Positions 53,863 to 63,005 of a stretch of DNA of 64,000 nt are shown here, piece after piece (position 1 is the stretch's first letter; the number at the start of each line of letters is the position of its first letter). The notes beneath the pieces are model-generated. The model did not search any database. It was given only the letters and a program-made list of their open reading frames with translations, and was not told where the DNA came from. The DNA is from VXNE01 sp965206615 (lineage in GTDB: Bacteria; Pseudomonadota; Gammaproteobacteria; Pseudomonadales; Azotimanducaceae), in contig CBDBKI010000005.1 in assembly GCA_965206615.1 (NCBI GenBank), positions 3,410,001 through 3,474,000 on the forward strand, read 5' to 3'. The translations under genes were made by a program, and so were the position numbers.

Positions 53863-54435
53863 TCACCCCCGGGCGGTCGCGAGCTGCCCGTCGTCGAACA
53901 TGGCGTACAGCCGCGTCCCGACCAACTGACCCAGGTTGTCGCGACGATGGAACTTCAGGGTAGCCTCCCACTCGAAGCCGAGCTGCTCCGCAACGGCCCA
54001 GCTGCGCTGGTTGTTCTCGTCCATGCGAATCTCCACACGGCGGCTCCCGAGCCCCTCGAACGCCAATCGGGCCAGGGCGTGGGCGGCCTCGGTGACATAG
54101 CCCTGGCCGGCATGGGCGGTGTGAATCCAGTAGCCGATCTCGAAACTCGGTACCGCCATGTCCCGTGCGATGAGGCCGGCGCTGCCGATGATCCGGCCGT
54201 GTCCGGCCAGCGTCAGCAGGGTCGCAAACTCCTCGCCGTCCTCGAACGCGGTTCGTGCAGCGGCACAGAACGCCTGCGCCTCGTCGATCCCGTAAGGGGA
54301 CTTCGCCCAGTCCATCCAGCGATGGAGTTCGGGGTAGGAAGCCGTCACCGCAGCCAGCACACCGGGCGCGTCGTCCGGGGTCGGCGGTCGCAGGATCAGT
54401 CGCTCGGTAACGAGTTGCTCGGGGTAGCGGCTCAT
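53863..54435 (-). CDS. RimJ/RimL-type GNAT N-acetyltransferase
   Basis: A 190-residue acetyltransferase: L-V-T-E-R-L-I-L-R-P-P-T-P-D-D-A at the start, I-G-S-A-G-L-I near residue 85, E-I-G-Y-W-I-H-T-A-H-A-G-Q-G-Y-V-T-E-A for the acetyl-CoA loop (motif A) and V-E-I-R-M-D-E-N-N-Q-R-S-W-A-V-A-E-Q-L-G-F near residue 140. It acetylates an N-terminal or small amine substrate that cannot be specified. The start is the ATG at 54435. Confidence 0.88.
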   Translation of the reverse strand: MSRYPEQLVTERLILRPPTPDDAPGVLAAVTASYPELHRWMDWAKSPYGIDEAQAFCAAARTAFEDGEEFATLLTLAGHGRIIGSAGLIARDMAVPSFEIGYWIHTAHAGQGYVTEAAHALARLAFEGLGSRRVEIRMDENNQRSWAVAEQLGFEWEATLKFHRRDNLGQLVGTRLYAMFDDGQLATARG

Positions 54436-54690
54436 GCGTCCCTTCCGATGTCGCGGCCCGCAGGGCGAACCGCTGAGGACGACGGAGTCTTCCTTGGGCT
54501 GTTGGGCGCGTCAAACGGCCATGTGCCCCGCGCGCGCGTCCCGTCCCGTGCCGAATCAGCCGCCAAGCCCGGCGCGGGCGACCAGCCCAACCCGAGGGTC
54601 AGTGCGGCGGGCATACCTGGTGGGTGGCGACGTACCTGGGCTCGGGTTAAACGACGGACTGATCGAACGGCTCAAGACCGGCGCCCGCCC

Positions 54691-55593
54691 CTACGCCCCA
54701 CGATACGCCCCGGGCGTAGTCCCCACGATCCGCTTGAACCACCGCGTGAGATGGGCCTGGGAAGAGAATCCGCACGCGTCGGCAACGGCGGCGAGAGGAC
54801 ACCCACTCCCTGCAACCAGTGTCTTGGCACGTTCGATCCGGCGTTCAATCAGGAACCGATGCGGTGGCTTCCCCGTCGCAGCCTTGAAGGCGCGCGCGAA
54901 GTGGAACGGGCTGAGGCAGGCCTGCCTCGCGAGCGCCTCGATGGAGAGGTCTTCGCCGAGATGAGCGTCAATGAACTCCGTGACCCGTCGCAAGCGTCGG
55001 CCATCCAGTGCACCTCGGGCAGGCGGCAGCGCGACCGACATCGGATCGAGGTTCGAGTATTGCCGCAGGAGGTGCGCTCCAAGCGCCGCGGCAAGGGTCT
55101 CAGCCCGCATCCTTCCGGCTGGCGCCGCATCGACCATCTCGGCGCGAATCGCCCAGGCGATCTGCTCCACCAGCGGATCGCGAAAGCCGCCTTCATAGCG
55201 CAACCCGACGCTGTCCGGGTCGACGTCGAGATCCCGAAGGGCTGTCGACGACAGGGGGGACGCAGGAAGGTAGAGATGGAGGCTTTCCTCGACATCCCCG
55301 TAGAGATGGACCATGTCCTCGCGAATCCCCGCGGGACACAGCCAGACCGTACCGGGAACCGCGTCACAATGCTGCAGCCGGCCATCGCCTCGCCGCTGGA
55401 CATGCAGGCGGCCCCGCAGCAGGACGATGACTTCCGTTTCGCGCGGCTCGACATCGCCGAGATCGCCTTCGGGATGTCGCCAGCGTTCCGCCAGCAGCCC
55501 TTCCCAGCCCAGACCGTCACTGGTCCCCAACCGGGTTCCCGTAACGTACTTCTCGCGTCCATGCCCAGCCAAACGAACCACGACACACTCCAC
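54691..55593 (-). CDS. AraC-family transcriptional regulator
   Basis: About 300 residues from a GTG at 55593 (start uncertain, no ATG in frame nearby). The N-terminal half is a cupin-like sensor (E-T-E-V-I-V-L-L-R-G-R-L-H-V-Q-R, P-G-T-V-W-L-C-P-A-G-I-R-E-D). The C-terminal 100 residues are a double HTH: S-I-E-A-L-A-R-Q-A-C-L-S-P-F-H-F-A-R-A-F and A-D-A-C-G-F-S-S-Q-A-H-L-T-R-W-F-K-R, ending P-G-A-Y-R. It diverges from a hypothetical gene at 55759 across an AT-richer spacer and may regulate it. Confidence 0.82.
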   Translation of the reverse strand: MECVVVRLAGHGREKYVTGTRLGTSDGLGWEGLLAERWRHPEGDLGDVEPRETEVIVLLRGRLHVQRRGDGRLQHCDAVPGTVWLCPAGIREDMVHLYGDVEESLHLYLPASPLSSTALRDLDVDPDSVGLRYEGGFRDPLVEQIAWAIRAEMVDAAPAGRMRAETLAAALGAHLLRQYSNLDPMSVALPPARGALDGRRLRRVTEFIDAHLGEDLSIEALARQACLSPFHFARAFKAATGKPPHRFLIERRIERAKTLVAGSGCPLAAVADACGFSSQAHLTRWFKRIVGTTPGAYRGA

Positions 55594-55758
55594 ACGGTTC
55601 ACCGACTGGCCATAACCTTGACACCGGTCCGTTCCGCCGATCAAGCAGTTTTTTACGCAAGAAGTACGCATATTTATGCAACAGCACAGCAAGGTCCTGC
55701 AACGCAGGGCCGCCCCGCCCCGGTACTTTCGATTGCCGCCCCTGGCTGGAGTCCAAGG

Positions 55759-56415
55759 ATGAACAAGGCAGTACCCAGAGTGTTGGCGGTGGGCGGGCCG
55801 GACAGCCCTGAGCTGTCGAACGGTTCGGGCGGCCCGCCACCGCTGGTCCACGTCGGCAGGCTCTTCGGCTATCGAGTCTGCGCCTACCCCGTCGGCGATC
55901 TCCAAGAGTTTCGTCGAACGATGCAGTTCCTTGGAAAATTCGCGCACCTGCCCCAGTTCGAGGGGCATCCGCTCCTGGTGCACATCAGCGTCGAGGGCGG
56001 CGAGGACGGCATGGCCATCGGTCCGGACAGAACGCCGTGGGAGCAGCTGACGCGGATGATCTCGGACCTGTGCCGCGACCTCGAGCCGTGCTCCGGCCCG
56101 GTCATCCTCGCCCTCTCCGCCCGCGGCGCGGACGAGCGGGAACTCGAGCGATTGCTCCGAAACCACCGCGATCCGGCTGCCCACCTGCCCGAGCACGTAT
56201 TCCTGTTCGTCCACAGGGTGCCATGGTGGGTCGACACAATGCTGGCCTGGACCCACTTCTATGGCAAGGCCACGGAGATCGACTTCACCGCCGATTCGGC
56301 GGCGGAACGGCACAAAGTGCGCAGGCTTCAAGTGCACCTGCTGCAGTTGGGGTTCGGCAAGTTTCAGTACTTCGGGTGGTCGACGCCGGGAAGCGGCTGC
56401 AGATCCTTGTCTTGA
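55759..56415 (+). CDS. Hypothetical protein divergent from an AraC regulator
   Basis: A 218-residue protein of unknown family. It has alternating hydrophobic strands (P-L-L-V-H-I-S-V-E-G-G, V-I-L-A-L-S-A-R-G) and a Trp-rich C-terminal part (V-P-W-W-V-D-T-M-L-A-W-T-H-F-Y). The Rossmann-like alternation, with L-A-L-S-A-R-G-A-D-E-R-E following, suggests a flavodoxin- or caspase-like fold, but no catalytic motif is certain. The ATG at 55759 follows AAGG. The AT-richer upstream region has TTGACA at 55618 and a T6 run, and probably holds promoters for both divergent genes. Confidence 0.6.
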   Translation: MNKAVPRVLAVGGPDSPELSNGSGGPPPLVHVGRLFGYRVCAYPVGDLQEFRRTMQFLGKFAHLPQFEGHPLLVHISVEGGEDGMAIGPDRTPWEQLTRMISDLCRDLEPCSGPVILALSARGADERELERLLRNHRDPAAHLPEHVFLFVHRVPWWVDTMLAWTHFYGKATEIDFTADSAAERHKVRRLQVHLLQLGFGKFQYFGWSTPGSGCRSLS

Positions 56416-56900
56416 GCGCCCCATAGCCGGTCGGCGCGCCTCCGGCCCAGCCACGCCGTCCTTTCATGGAAGCTGCACCGGCGGTCACTTCGTTCCCTTG
56501 GCGCGACTCCACAAAAGACCGTACCTGGCGCGCCCGCTCGCGCGCGGCTTCGTCAGCGCCGTCCCGCCGCCGCGCGTGAGGATGCGGACGTCCGGAACGC
56601 CGAGCAGCCAGAGCGGATCACCGGGCAGCCCGGGAACCCGCATCGGGCATCGACACCTGGCGCCGTTTTGCGGCGCATCTCGAACCGCTCGAGAACGCCC
56701 TCGGGGACGCCCGTCACACGGTACTCCGACTGAGCGCCACTGGGCCGCTCGCGGCTGTGTCTTCGGTCCCCGCGGCGATGTCGCAAAACGCTCCACTTCC
56801 GTCGCTTTTCGCCGCGTTTGGCGGGTGTCCGTGGGGCTGAGAGAGCACCGACCGTGCTATACGTCTTCGGCGGTACAGGGTTCATGTGGAGGGGTTGCAG
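56416..56900. other. Intergenic stretch with a possible sulfotransferase relic
   Basis: No intact gene. On the plus strand at about 56650-56735 one frame reads I-D-T-W-R-R-F-A-A-H-L-E-P-L-E-N-A-L-G-D. This resembles the W-R-x-x-x-x-H-L-x-P-L end of sulfotransferase-family proteins and continues to a stop near 56840. It is short and lacks the PAPS motif, so it is at best a degraded 3' end. GGAGG at 56888 serves the following frame. Confidence 0.35.
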
Positions 56901-57551
56901 ATGTCTCGATTGAATTCTTCGCGGAACTCCGGTGCCGCGCTTCCGTTCCCATGCCAGAAGACGGCGCTCGCCACGGCGACGCTGCACTTCGACGAGCAGC
57001 CGCTGACGTTTCGGGGGCAGGTGCCGGACCTGCATCGCTACGACATCGAGCGCATCGAGATCCTGAACGGGCCGCAGGGCACGCACGGCGCCGCGAGCGC
57101 GCCCTCCGGCGCCGTGCGCATCATCGCCAACAAGCCGGACCCCGACGCGTTCAGCGCCGGAGCGGATGTGAGCGCGGGGTCGATCAAGGACAGAGACCAC
57201 ACGCGCACGGTCGAGGGCTTCGTCGACATCCCGTTGGCGGACGGACGGGAACGCTGTCCGTGCTGAATCAGGCAGCGGACATCCAGCGCTCGCGGGACTA
57301 CGAACCCGCCATCGGCGGAGACCGCGAGGTCACCCGGTTCCTGCCGGAGCAGAGTGACCTGTCGTACGGCCACCATGGATGCCCGGCTCGGCTGGGTGTT
57401 CAACGACGGGCGCCAGGGAGTGGAGCTGTTTGCCACCAACGTGCTCGACGAGCAGGCCGAGATCTTCATCAACACCGCCCAGGCCGACCAGCGGATCACC
57501 ACGATCCGGCCGCAGACCCTGGGCGTCAGACTGAGAACGCGTTTCAACTGA
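56901..57551 (+). pseudogene. TonB-dependent receptor relic
   Basis: From the ATG at 56901 part of the plug domain is legible: F-D-E-Q-P-L-T-F-R-G-Q-V-P-D-L-H-R-Y-D then I-E-R-I-E-I-L-N-G-P-Q-G-T, S-G-A-V-R-I-I-A-N-K-P-D-P and G-F-V-D-I-P-L-A-D-G. The frame then breaks at about 57245. Only the last barrel strands remain in other frames: L-G-W-V-F-N-D-G, V-E-L-F-A-T-N-V-L-D-E-Q-A-E-I, ending R-L-R-T-R-F-N with the usual aromatic terminus. Roughly 500 residues of barrel and the signal/TonB-box region are missing. Confidence 0.8.
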
Positions 57552-57627
57552 CGATCGGCGCGACACGGCACTGGCGAACCCGTCGGTTGGCCTTGTCGCT
57601 GAAGCCGTCGCACCGGAGGATTAGCCC

Positions 57628-58518
57628 ATGAACACCGATGTCATCATCACCTGCGCGGTGACCGGCGCCGGCGACACCGTCGGCAAGCACCCCGACATTC
57701 CCGTCACGCCGGAGCAGATCGCCAACTCCGCCATCGATGCTGCCAAGGCCGGGGCGGCCGTCGTCCACTGCCATGTCCGCGACCCGCTCACCGGCAAGGG
57801 CGCCCGCGACGTGTCGCTGTACCGGGAAGTGGTTGCGCGCATCCGGGACTCGGCCACCGACGTGGTGATCAACCTGACCGCCGGGATGGGCGGCGACCTG
57901 TTCATCGGCCCCGACGAGACCCCGACCGCGTTCGGCGCGGAATCGGACCTGATCGGCGCGCTCGACCGCCTGCCCCACGTCGAAGAGCTGTTGCCGGAGA
58001 TCTGTTCCCTCGACTGCGGTTCCTATAACTTCGGCGAAGGCAGCCTGGTCTACGTCTCCACCCCCGACATGCTCCGTCGAGGCGCCCGGCGCATCCAGGA
58101 ACTTGGCGTGAAGCCGGAACTCGAGGTCTTCGATACCGGCCACTTGAGCTTCACGCTGAAGATGATCGAGGAGGGTCTGATCGACGATCCGCCCCTTTTC
58201 CAGCTCTGCTTCGGCATCCCCTGGGGCGCGCCGGCGGAGGTCGGCGTTCTGAAGGCATGGGCGGAGCTGTTGCCCCCCGGCGCCAACTGGACGGCATTCG
58301 CGATCAGCCGTAACCAGATGCCGTTCGCGGCCCAGTCCGTACTGCTCGGCGGTAATGTGCGGGTGGGCCTGGAGGACAACCTCTACCTGCGGCGGGGCGT
58401 CCTTGCCACCAACGCGCAACTGGTCGAGCAGGTGCGCCAGATCGTCGAGTTGATGGGCGCGCGCGTACTCGGCCCCGAGGAGACGCGCGAGAAGTTCGGT
58501 CTGGTGAAGCGCGGGTGA
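57628..58518 (+). CDS. Beta-keto acid cleavage enzyme (BKACE), probable dehydrocarnitine cleavage
   Basis: A 296-residue TIM-barrel zinc enzyme of the DUF849/BKACE family, which joins a beta-keto acid with acetyl-CoA to give acetoacetate and a new acyl-CoA. The metal motif H-C-H-V-R-D is at residues 48-53, I-N-L-T-A-G-M-G-G near 80, E-V-F-D-T-G-H near 166 and G-N-V-R-V-G-L-E-D-N-L-Y near 245. Lying directly before carnitine dehydrogenase, it most likely converts dehydrocarnitine plus acetyl-CoA to betainyl-CoA and acetoacetate (CdhB role in Pseudomonas). The substrate is inferred from context. GGAGGATT precedes the ATG. Confidence 0.88.
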   Translation: MNTDVIITCAVTGAGDTVGKHPDIPVTPEQIANSAIDAAKAGAAVVHCHVRDPLTGKGARDVSLYREVVARIRDSATDVVINLTAGMGGDLFIGPDETPTAFGAESDLIGALDRLPHVEELLPEICSLDCGSYNFGEGSLVYVSTPDMLRRGARRIQELGVKPELEVFDTGHLSFTLKMIEEGLIDDPPLFQLCFGIPWGAPAEVGVLKAWAELLPPGANWTAFAISRNQMPFAAQSVLLGGNVRVGLEDNLYLRRGVLATNAQLVEQVRQIVELMGARVLGPEETREKFGLVKRG

Positions 58519-58584
58519 TCGTGCCCGCGTGCGCCCGGGGCCGCCTGTCGTCGATCGTTTGATCGCCGGCCGCGCGGTCCATCG

Positions 58585-59613
58585 ATGCGCGATCCGATCC
58601 GCACCCTGGCCGTCGTCGGGACCGGCGTCATCGGTGCCGGGTGGGCGGCGCGGGCGCTGGCCCATGGTCTCGATGTGGTGGCCTGGGACCCGGCGCCTGG
58701 TTGGCAGACAAGGCTCGCGGCCGCGGTAGAAAACGCCTGGCCCGCGTTGCGGCAACTCGGCCTTTATGCGGGCGCCAGCCTCGAACGCCTGCACTTCGCC
58801 GACTCGCTGCAAGCCGCTTGCCGGGACGCCGACTTCGTCCAGGAAAGCGCGCCCGAGCGGCTCGACCTGAAACAGTCCCTGCACGCCCGGATCGATGCAG
58901 AGACGGCCGCGCGCGTCATCGTCGCTTCGAGTACCTCGGGCCTGTTGCCGACCGAGCTGCAAACCGGTTGTCGGCATCCGGAACGGTTGGTGGTCGGTCA
59001 CCCGTTCAATCCGGTCTACCTGCTGCCGCTCGTGGAAGTGCTCGGTGGCGCACGCACGTCGACCGACAGCGTCGAGCACGCCATGGCGTTCTACCGGGAT
59101 CTCGGCATGCATCCCCTGAAGGTGCGCACCGAGATCGAGGGGTTCCTCTCGGACCGCCTGCAGGAGGCCCTGTGGCGCGAGATCCTGCACCTGGTCAACG
59201 ACGATGTGGCGAGCACCGAGGAACTCGATGCCGCCATCGTCTACGGCCCGGGTCTGCGCTGGGCCTTCATGGGCACCTGCCTCTCGTTTCACCTGGCCGG
59301 CGGCGATGCCGGCATGCACGACTTCATGCGACAGTTCGGCCCGGCGCTCAAGCTGCCCTGGACCAGGCTGCAGGCGCCCGAACTCACCGACGAATTGATC
59401 GCCAAGATGGCGGAAGGAACCCGGCAGCAGGCCGGCGGACGCACGGTCAAGGAGCTGGAGCGATTGCGCGACGACTGCCTGATTGCCATCATGCAGGCGC
59501 TCAGCCGCTTCGAGATCGGCGCCGGCCGGACGCTGGCCGAGGACGCAGCGCGCCGCCTGGGCGAAGCGCGCCGCTTGGTCGAGGTGCCGCCAGAGCCGCC
59601 GCGGAGAGGATGA
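58585..59613 (+). CDS. lcdH: L-carnitine dehydrogenase
   Basis: A 342-residue 3-hydroxyacyl-CoA-dehydrogenase-fold enzyme that oxidises carnitine to 3-dehydrocarnitine with NAD+. The NAD motif G-T-G-V-I-G-A-G-W is at about residues 12-20, and W-A-A-R-A-L-A-H-G follows. Q-E-S-A-P-E-R, A-S-S-T-S-G-L and V-G-H-P-F-N-P-V-Y-L-L-P-L-V-E-V match carnitine dehydrogenases, and the C-terminal domain has G-P-G-L-R-W-A-F-M-G near residue 220. It lies 66 bases after the BKACE gene. Its stop is 4 bases before the CTG proposed as start of the acyl-CoA dehydrogenase. Confidence 0.88.
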   Translation: MRDPIRTLAVVGTGVIGAGWAARALAHGLDVVAWDPAPGWQTRLAAAVENAWPALRQLGLYAGASLERLHFADSLQAACRDADFVQESAPERLDLKQSLHARIDAETAARVIVASSTSGLLPTELQTGCRHPERLVVGHPFNPVYLLPLVEVLGGARTSTDSVEHAMAFYRDLGMHPLKVRTEIEGFLSDRLQEALWREILHLVNDDVASTEELDAAIVYGPGLRWAFMGTCLSFHLAGGDAGMHDFMRQFGPALKLPWTRLQAPELTDELIAKMAEGTRQQAGGRTVKELERLRDDCLIAIMQALSRFEIGAGRTLAEDAARRLGEARRLVEVPPEPPRRG

Positions 59614-59617
59614 CACA

Positions 59618-60778
59618 CTGGACTTCGCACTCACATCCGAGCAGCAGATGGTCGTGGACACGGTCCGCGACTTCGTCGAAAAGGAGCTCTATCCCCTTGA
59701 GGAGGAGGTCGAGCGTAGCGGGAGCGTGCCGCGGGAACTCGGCGAAGAGATCAAGCGGAAGGTCATCGAGCTGGGTTTCTACGCCCCGAACCTGCCCGTC
59801 GAAATGGGCGGCGGCGGCCTCGATCACCTGACGTTCACCCTGCTCGAGCGCGAACTCGGCCGACCGTCGATGGCGCTCAGCGTGTTCTGGGGTCGGCCGT
59901 CCGGAATCCTGATGGCCTGCAACGAGGAGCAGCGGCAGCGCTATCTGCTCCCGGCTGCGCGCGGCGAGCGCTTCGACGCGCTGGCCATGACCGAGCCCGC
60001 CGCCGGGTCCGACCTGCGCGGCATGCAATGCGCCGCGCGCCGCGACGGCAGCGACTGGATCCTGACCGGCAGCAAGCACTTCATCTCGCACGCCGACCTG
60101 GCCGACTTCGTCATCGTCTTCGTCGCCACCGGCGAGGAAGCGACTCCCCACGGACCGAAGAAGCGCATCACCTGTTTCCTGGTCGACCGCGGCACGCCCG
60201 GTTTCGAGATCCGTGCCGGCTACAAGTCCGTGTCGCACCGGGGCTACGAGAACTGCATCCTCACGTTCGACGACTGCCGGCTGCCGGCCGGCCAGGTCCT
60301 CGGCGAAGTGCACCGCGGCTTCGACCTCGCCAACGAGTGGCTGTACGGAACCCGTCTCACGGTGGCCGCAATGTGCGTTGGCCGTGCCCGGCGGGCCTTC
60401 GATCTCGCCCTCGTCCACGCCGCCGAGCGGCACCAGTTCGGGCAGCCCATCGGCCGTTTCCAGGGCGTCTCCTTCAAGCTCGCGGACATGATCACGGAGA
60501 TCGACGCGGCGGATTGGCTGACCCTCGGCGCCGCCTGGCGCCTCGACCAGGGGCTTGCCGCGAATCGGCAGATCGCCTCGGCCAAGCTCTACGCCACGGA
60601 GATGCTCGCGCGCGTGACCGACGAAGCCATACAGGTCTTCGGCGGCATGGGACTCATGAGCGACCTGCCCCTGGCCCGGTTCTGGCGGGACGCCCGGGTG
60701 GAGCGCATCTGGGACGGCACGTCGGAGATTCAAAGGCACATCATCGGACGCGACCTGCTGCGTCCCCTCGGCGCCTGA
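59618..60778 (+). CDS. Acyl-CoA dehydrogenase (CaiA-like role), probable CTG start
   Basis: A 386-residue flavin acyl-CoA dehydrogenase: E-Q-Q-M-V-V-D-T-V-R-D-F at the start, L-A-M-T-E-P-A-A-G-S-D near residue 126, H-Q-F-G-Q-P-I-G-R-F-Q-G near 270, Q-V-F-G-G-M-G-L near 340 and I-W-D-G-T-S-E-I-Q-R. The last holds Asp where medium-chain enzymes have the catalytic Glu. The protein should begin M-D-F-A-L-T-S-E-Q, and the only codon at that position is CTG, with AGAGGA eight bases upstream. In this cluster it would oxidise gamma-butyrobetainyl-CoA to crotonobetainyl-CoA. Confidence 0.87.
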   Translation: MDFALTSEQQMVVDTVRDFVEKELYPLEEEVERSGSVPRELGEEIKRKVIELGFYAPNLPVEMGGGGLDHLTFTLLERELGRPSMALSVFWGRPSGILMACNEEQRQRYLLPAARGERFDALAMTEPAAGSDLRGMQCAARRDGSDWILTGSKHFISHADLADFVIVFVATGEEATPHGPKKRITCFLVDRGTPGFEIRAGYKSVSHRGYENCILTFDDCRLPAGQVLGEVHRGFDLANEWLYGTRLTVAAMCVGRARRAFDLALVHAAERHQFGQPIGRFQGVSFKLADMITEIDAADWLTLGAAWRLDQGLAANRQIASAKLYATEMLARVTDEAIQVFGGMGLMSDLPLARFWRDARVERIWDGTSEIQRHIIGRDLLRPLGA

Positions 60779-60793
60779 GCGCAGAAGCCCAAA

Positions 60794-62968
60794 GTGAACG
60801 AGAGCGCCGACCGATCTGCCCTGCCCGCCCCCGGTCCGCCCTCGGCCCGGCGTCTTGCCCGAATCCTGCGGCCGCGCAGCATCGCGGTGCTCGGCGGGAA
60901 CATCGCGACCGAGGTCATCCGACAGTGCGACCGACTGGGCTTCGACGGGGATCTCTGGCCGGTGCATCCGACGCGCGCGACGGTGGCGGGGCGGCCTGCA
61001 TACCGGACCGTCGCGGACCTTCCCGGCGCCCCCGACGCCGCCTTCGTCGCCGTCAACCGCGCTGCCACGGTCGCCGCGGTCGCCGCCCTCGCGGGGCGCG
61101 GCGCTGGCGGTGCCGTCTGCTACGCGTCCGGTTTCCGGGAAGCCAACGACGGCGACCCGCTGCAGAGCGCGCTCGTGGCCGCGGCCGGGGAGATGCCGCT
61201 CATCGGTCCGAACTGTTACGGCCTGCTCAATTTCCTGGACCGGTCGGCGCTTTGGCCGGACCAGCATGGCGGCCGGCCGCTCGGCGCCAGCGAGCGCGGC
61301 GTCGCCATCGTGACGCAATCGTCGAACATCGCCGTCAGCATGACGATGCAACAGCGGTCGTTGCCGGTCGCCTTCATGGTCACGGCGGGCAACCAGGCAC
61401 AGCTCGGCGTCTCTGCCCTGGCGGCCGCCCTGCTGGACGACGAGCGGGTGAGCGCCCTCGGGCTGCACGTCGAGGCGTTCGACTCGGTGACCGGATTCGA
61501 AGCGCTGGCGCGGCAGGCGCGCGAGCGCGGCGTGCCCGTGGTCGTCATGAAGGCCGGCCGCTCCGAACGCGGCCGTGCCGCGACCGTGAGCCATACCGCG
61601 TCCATCGCCGGATCCGACGCCGGCGCGCAGGCCTTCCTGCGGCGACTCGGGTTCCCCCGGGTCGACAGCATTCCCGAACTGCTCGAGACGTTGAAGCTGC
61701 TGCATGTCCACGGCACGCTCAACGGCACGCGCATCGGCGTCATGTGCTGTTCCGGCGGCGAAGCGAGTGTGATGGCCGATGCCGTCGATGCAACGGGGTT
61801 GCGCCTGCCGAGCCTCGCGCCGGAGGACGTCGCCGCGGTCGCCGCCACCGTCCATCCCCTCGTCGCCGTGGCCAATCCTCTCGACTATCACACCTTCAGC
61901 TGGGGAGACGAGGAAGCCCTGACCGGGACTTTCACCGCGTTCGCCCGGGGCCCCTTCGACGTGACGGCCCTGGTACTCGACTTCCCGCGTGGCGACCGCT
62001 GCCGAGCGGATGACTGGCGAGTGGCGCAGACAGCGTTCGAACGGGCCATCGACACCGCCGGCGGCAGCGGCGCCATCGTCGCCACGCTGCCGGAGAACCT
62101 GCCCGAAGAGACCGCGGCCGAGCTGATCGAACGCGGCATCGCGCCGTTGGCGGGCGTACACGAAGCGCTGACGGCGATCGAATGCGCGGCGGCCGTCGGC
62201 GCCGCGTGGCGGTCGCCGCCCCCCCGCCCGGTGATTCCCGACCGGGTCGTGGCCATCGAGCCCGTTCTGCTCGACGAGGCGGCCGCGAAGGCCCGGCTCG
62301 CGGCGGCCGGCGTCCCGGTACCCGACGGCGGGACAGCCGGCAGCGCCGACGAAGCGGTTACCTTGGCGGAGTCCATCGGCGGGCCGGTCGTGTTGAAGGC
62401 GATCGGTATTTCCCACAAGACCGAACACGGCGCCGTGCAGCTGAACGTCAGCGCGCCGGACGAGATTCGCGCCGTAGCCGCGGCCCTGCTCGATCTGCTG
62501 CGCGATTCGGCCACCCCGACGCGCGCCGCCGGTGAGCGGAAGTCTCCGGCAGGACTGCTCGTGGAGCGTTACGAAGCCGGCGCTGTCGTGGAGCTGATCG
62601 TCGGCATGCACCGGGACCCCCTGCTCGGACTGATGCTCACCGTCGGCTCCGGCGGCACCCTCGTCGAACTGCTGGCGGACGGCGTGACGTTGCTGCTGCC
62701 CGTGACGGAAGAGGACGTGCGCAACGCTCTCTCGGGGCTGAAGTGCGCGCCGATCCTCGCTGGCTACCGAGGCGCCCCGCCCGCCGACCTCGATGCCGCG
62801 GTCAGCACGATTCTCGCGATCGCGCGGTATGGCGTGGACAACGCCGATCGGCTGGAGGAGCTCGACGTCAACCCGCTCGGCATTCGACCGCGGGCCCAGG
62901 GCGCGGTGGCGCTCGATGCACTGATCCGAACGAGGGAGATCGGCGCGGGCAGTGGACTGCCCCGTTGA
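60794..62968 (+). CDS. NDP-forming acyl-CoA synthetase (fused alpha-beta subunits)
   Basis: A 724-residue acetate-CoA-ligase-type enzyme that makes acyl-CoA with ATP and gives ADP and phosphate. The CoA-binding Rossmann domain begins I-L-R-P-R-S-I-A-V-L-G-G. The ligase domain has I-G-P-N-C-Y-G and the phosphorylated His in S-H-T-A-S-I-A-G-S-D. The ATP-grasp domain begins P-V-L-L-D-E-A-A-A-K-A-R-L, with V-V-L-K-A-I-G-I-S-H-K-T, and ends E-L-D-V-N-P-L. The start is a GTG at 60794. It replaces the CaiC ligase and CaiB transferase of enterobacteria, so it probably activates carnitine, crotonobetaine or gamma-butyrobetaine. Confidence 0.88.
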   Translation: MNESADRSALPAPGPPSARRLARILRPRSIAVLGGNIATEVIRQCDRLGFDGDLWPVHPTRATVAGRPAYRTVADLPGAPDAAFVAVNRAATVAAVAALAGRGAGGAVCYASGFREANDGDPLQSALVAAAGEMPLIGPNCYGLLNFLDRSALWPDQHGGRPLGASERGVAIVTQSSNIAVSMTMQQRSLPVAFMVTAGNQAQLGVSALAAALLDDERVSALGLHVEAFDSVTGFEALARQARERGVPVVVMKAGRSERGRAATVSHTASIAGSDAGAQAFLRRLGFPRVDSIPELLETLKLLHVHGTLNGTRIGVMCCSGGEASVMADAVDATGLRLPSLAPEDVAAVAATVHPLVAVANPLDYHTFSWGDEEALTGTFTAFARGPFDVTALVLDFPRGDRCRADDWRVAQTAFERAIDTAGGSGAIVATLPENLPEETAAELIERGIAPLAGVHEALTAIECAAAVGAAWRSPPPRPVIPDRVVAIEPVLLDEAAAKARLAAAGVPVPDGGTAGSADEAVTLAESIGGPVVLKAIGISHKTEHGAVQLNVSAPDEIRAVAAALLDLLRDSATPTRAAGERKSPAGLLVERYEAGAVVELIVGMHRDPLLGLMLTVGSGGTLVELLADGVTLLLPVTEEDVRNALSGLKCAPILAGYRGAPPADLDAAVSTILAIARYGVDNADRLEELDVNPLGIRPRAQGAVALDALIRTREIGAGSGLPR

Positions 62969-63005
62969 ACTCGACACCGGCGCTTTTGACGAGGCAGGCA
63001 GAACC

